The position numbers were made by a program, and so were the translations under genes. A stretch of DNA of 64,000 nt from AP-16 sp963755055 (GTDB taxonomy: Bacteria > Pseudomonadota > Alphaproteobacteria > Rhizobiales > Xanthobacteraceae). Position 1 is the stretch's first letter. Every line of letters starts with the position of its first letter. The notes below the pieces were generated by a model. That model did not search any database and was not told the DNA's origin. It saw only the letters and a program-made list of their open reading frames with translations. Of the stretch, positions 62,229-64,000 are shown in pieces. The stretch covers positions 4,618 to 68,617 of the forward strand of contig CAVWIS010000051.1 in the NCBI GenBank assembly GCA_963755055.1, given 5' to 3'.

Positions 62229-63005
62229 TTATAGGGGCTTGTTAGGTCCCAGAAATTGAGAATTGATCCAGCCCTTCAACTGAGCGTTCTCCACCTGGAC
62301 CCAGTCGCCGTCCCGGCTTGAAGCTGTAAACTGCGTGCCCCTCGGGGCAGTCCCCAGAACGGGCGCGTTTCCGGAGGGTGCAGACCTGATGTTTACGCCG
62401 GGACGCTGCAAAAAGAGGGGGTCCCCGTTCTGCGCCCCGGAGGCAGTTTGCGGCGTCACCGCTCCTGGAGCAATTTGGCGCGAAGCCCCGCCCGCGATCG
62501 AAGGGGGATTGTCCGGCGAAGGAACCACAGACGCTCCGCGAGATGGCTCAGGCCCAGTAGGAGCCGTCTGCGCCGGAGTCTCGGATGACAATTCCACACT
62601 TGTTGGAGACGATGGCTCAGGCACATTAGCGGCAGCTTTCACTGGGGTCTCGGACGAGGATTGCACAGCTATTGGTGCGGATTCCGCGGGTACTTTCGCC
62701 CCTGGCGAGGCGAAGAAGAAGTATATAAGTCCAGCTAAGCCCAATGTCGCGATGATCGCAGTGCCGGCAATCAGCGGTCCGCGGGCTCCAAACGTTTCGG
62801 AGGGATTACTTGGTTCAGAAGGCTGGAAAGGATCCTCACCCCCAATTACGGGGCGGATAGTGTCTACGCGCAGAAGAACGTGCCCAGCAGCAGTCGTTTC
62901 ATTTGGGGCCAGAGGGGGCGCGCAAAGCTCGACTGGCGGATTAAGCGTGCCGTCGGCAAAGCTGTTTCCGTTGGGCCGTACGCCAGTAATATCTACGGTT
63001 GCCAT
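62229..63005 (-). CDS. Membrane-anchored SH3-domain protein
   Basis: GGAGGA precedes the ATG at 63005 (258 residues). Residues 1-70 are polar with VDITGVRPNG and DTIRPVIGGEDPF; a transmembrane helix follows (LIAGTAIIATLGLAGLIYFF). A long Pro/Ser/Thr/Glu linker (SSETPVKAAANVPEPSSPTS and related repeats) leads to a C-terminal SH3_3 domain: GVNIRSAPSGNAPVLGTAPR, GDWVQVENAQLKGWINSQFL. This N-in/C-out topology with an SH3 domain suits periplasmic binding to peptidoglycan or protein partners. No neighbour suggests a pathway. Confidence 0.8.
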   Translation of the reverse strand: MATVDITGVRPNGNSFADGTLNPPVELCAPPLAPNETTAAGHVLLRVDTIRPVIGGEDPFQPSEPSNPSETFGARGPLIAGTAIIATLGLAGLIYFFFASPGAKVPAESAPIAVQSSSETPVKAAANVPEPSSPTSVELSSETPAQTAPTGPEPSRGASVVPSPDNPPSIAGGASRQIAPGAVTPQTASGAQNGDPLFLQRPGVNIRSAPSGNAPVLGTAPRGTQFTASSRDGDWVQVENAQLKGWINSQFLGPNKPL

Positions 63006-63311
63006 GCCTTCCTCCAATTCCTCACCAGCGGTTTTCCCCTTGCCGCATAGAAGGAGAGCTTACACCGCACGTGTCTCAAGCATGGACCGAACGATGGCGA
63101 CAGAACGACAGCCGAACGGCACGAATGCGGTTATCGCGACTTTTTCCACCGGCTGGTATCGTTCTCGTTTCTGTTCCATTTGCCCACAACGCGCGTTAAC
63201 GATACAGCTCTGGTTGATGGTGCTGGCATCATTGAGTTCATGTGTCGTGACGTAAATAAGGAACAGCTCATCGGCGACGGCGAACTGTATCGCCTATTCT
63301 TCCGATGGAAC

Positions 63312-63512
63312 TCATCCAAGGAGAAAGTTACCCGCCGGCAGCGCATTCGCCTGCTCACGCGGCATCAGGCGTTTGGTCCATAAGATCAAGTTGAAGCCGA
63401 CGAAGAAAAAGATCGTCGGCGGTAGCGCGTGTTTCACCTGTGCGATCCACCAGTCGAAGGCACGGCGCAGGAATGGCGCCGGCGCAGAGGCGGCATGACC
63501 AGGCTGGTTCAT
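63312..63512 (-). pseudogene. N-terminal part of a membrane protein, probably truncated
   Basis: The frame reads MNQPGHAASAPAPFLRRAFD, WWIAQVKHALPPTIFFFVGF and NLILWTKRL. The LPPTIFFFVGFNLILxTKRL block is the start of a conserved small membrane protein that normally continues with two more helices. Here the frame ends after 66 residues with an unrelated tail, so the rest is lost or frameshifted. It follows the BASS gene by 34 bp. Confidence 0.55.
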
Positions 63513-63546
63513 GCGCTACTCCGCAAGGCCGATACAGATCGATCGT

Positions 63547-64000
63547 CTAACCACCATGCCCCATCGGCTCGACGCGGCCGGCCAACGCACGAGAGAGCGG
63601 CATAAGGATGATCAATCCGACGATCGCGACAACGATTACCATGACGACCACCTTAGGGTCGCTGAAGCTTTAAGTCGCGACAACTAATGCGGCGGCAATG
63701 TTGCGCTGGCCGGTACCGAGAGCCATAACGCGTTTTGTGTCGCCGTCAGGTCCGCCGAGCAACCAACCAGTCCCAACGCCCAATGCGATAAACAGAAGCC
63801 CCGCAAGGATTCCTCGGGTGCCAAACACTTGTAAAACCTTGTCGATGTTGGCTGCGGTGATCAAGACTACCAGCAGGATGAGGCTGGCGTTGGAAATCCA
63901 GTCGAGCGCGGGCTTCACCCGTGCGGCCAAGTCCCCATAGCGGGCCTTCAGGGCAAGCCCTATGGCAAGCGGGAGCAGCATCAGCAGGACGAGGGAGCGA
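63547..64000 (-). pseudogene. Bile-acid:sodium-symporter-family (BASS) protein, C-terminal part with an internal stop
   Basis: The minus frame runs from the window edge: LVLLMLLPLAIGLALKARYG, SNASLILLVVLITAANIDKV, ALGVGTGWLLGGPDGDTKRV and MALGTGQRNIAAALVVAT, all typical of BASS helices 7-9 (TGQRNxAAAL). A TAA at 63670 interrupts it, but the same frame then continues SFSDPKVVVMVIVVAIVGLI and ILMPLSRALAGRVEPMGHGG to a TAG at 63547. Thus one codon has become a stop, or one base is miscalled. The 5' part lies outside the window. Family members import organic anions with Na+. Confidence 0.75.

Noticed and set aside
63131..63383. Short open frames on both strands next to the SH3 protein gene
   Set aside because: No start with ribosome site and no family; a minus frame free of stops for about 75 codons lacks a start.
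1..64000. CRISPR array
   Set aside because: No regularly spaced 25-40 bp repeats were seen; the only short tandem is 3x CCAGCGTAGG.

Overview
The window looks like chromosome of a high-GC alphaproteobacterium of the order Hyphomicrobiales (Bradyrhizobium / Rhodoplanes / Xanthobacteraceae neighbourhood). The evidence is the 1610-residue NAD-glutamate dehydrogenase, an rsmB - heparinase-like - purH order, an SdhAF4-like (DUF1674) protein, LemA/TPM genes, and several families of palindromic intergenic repeats of the kind common in that group. The species cannot be named from sequence alone.

Layout. (1) 1-5.0 kb is a mobile border: an IS3 transposase relic, an intact IS3-family element (inverted ends, GTC duplication), an AT-richer orphan gene, an IS701 fragment and a P4-type tyrosine integrase. 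It stops abruptly at the last 28 codons of an L,D-transpeptidase gene, so an element apparently integrated into, or recombined with, that gene. (2) 5.1-38.0 kb is mostly housekeeping: GNAT, SdhAF4-like protein, RsmB, heparinase II/III-like protein, PurH, an MFS transporter, NAD-GDH, a CMD/AhpD-like protein, two secreted alpha/beta hydrolases, a LemA-TPM-TPM-TPM operon, gamma-glutamyltransferase, threonine aldolase coupled to an acyl-CoA ligase, a two-gene metallo-hydrolase/zincin cassette, a bicupin, a nitroreductase-like gene divergent from a MocR regulator, TfoX-like and LysR genes. (3) 38.1-39.0 kb is debris (type I restriction hsdR and ISNCY transposase fragments). (4) 39.1-47.7 kb is a catabolic block: a TPP enzyme, DUF35 protein, thiolase-like protein, HpcH/HpaI aldolase and SDR in one operon, facing an ADP-forming acyl-CoA synthetase, then an alpha/beta hydrolase. 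(5) 47.7-56.2 kb is an accessory island: an Mrr-nSTAND3 defence-type gene, a Pls/PosA-type membrane NRPS, an arginine:X amidinotransferase and an IS21 remnant. (6) 56.2-64.0 kb holds small Hyphomicrobiales proteins, a GFA protein, an AraC regulator, an SH3 protein and a broken BASS transporter.

The most interesting units are the amidinotransferase-NRPS pair (a possible guanidino-containing product made by a polylysine-synthetase-like enzyme), the Mrr-nSTAND3 gene, the MBL-zincin cassette, and the thiolase-like/DUF35 pair in which the usual nucleophilic cysteine is absent. Pathway assignments for these are inference.

A caution runs through the window: at least eight genes (heparinase-like, purH, nitroreductase-like, MocR, acyl-CoA synthetase, Mrr-nSTAND3, amidinotransferase, BASS) are broken by single-base indels or one stop, often with both halves perfectly conserved. 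Because purH is among them, part of this is probably sequencing or assembly error rather than true gene decay.
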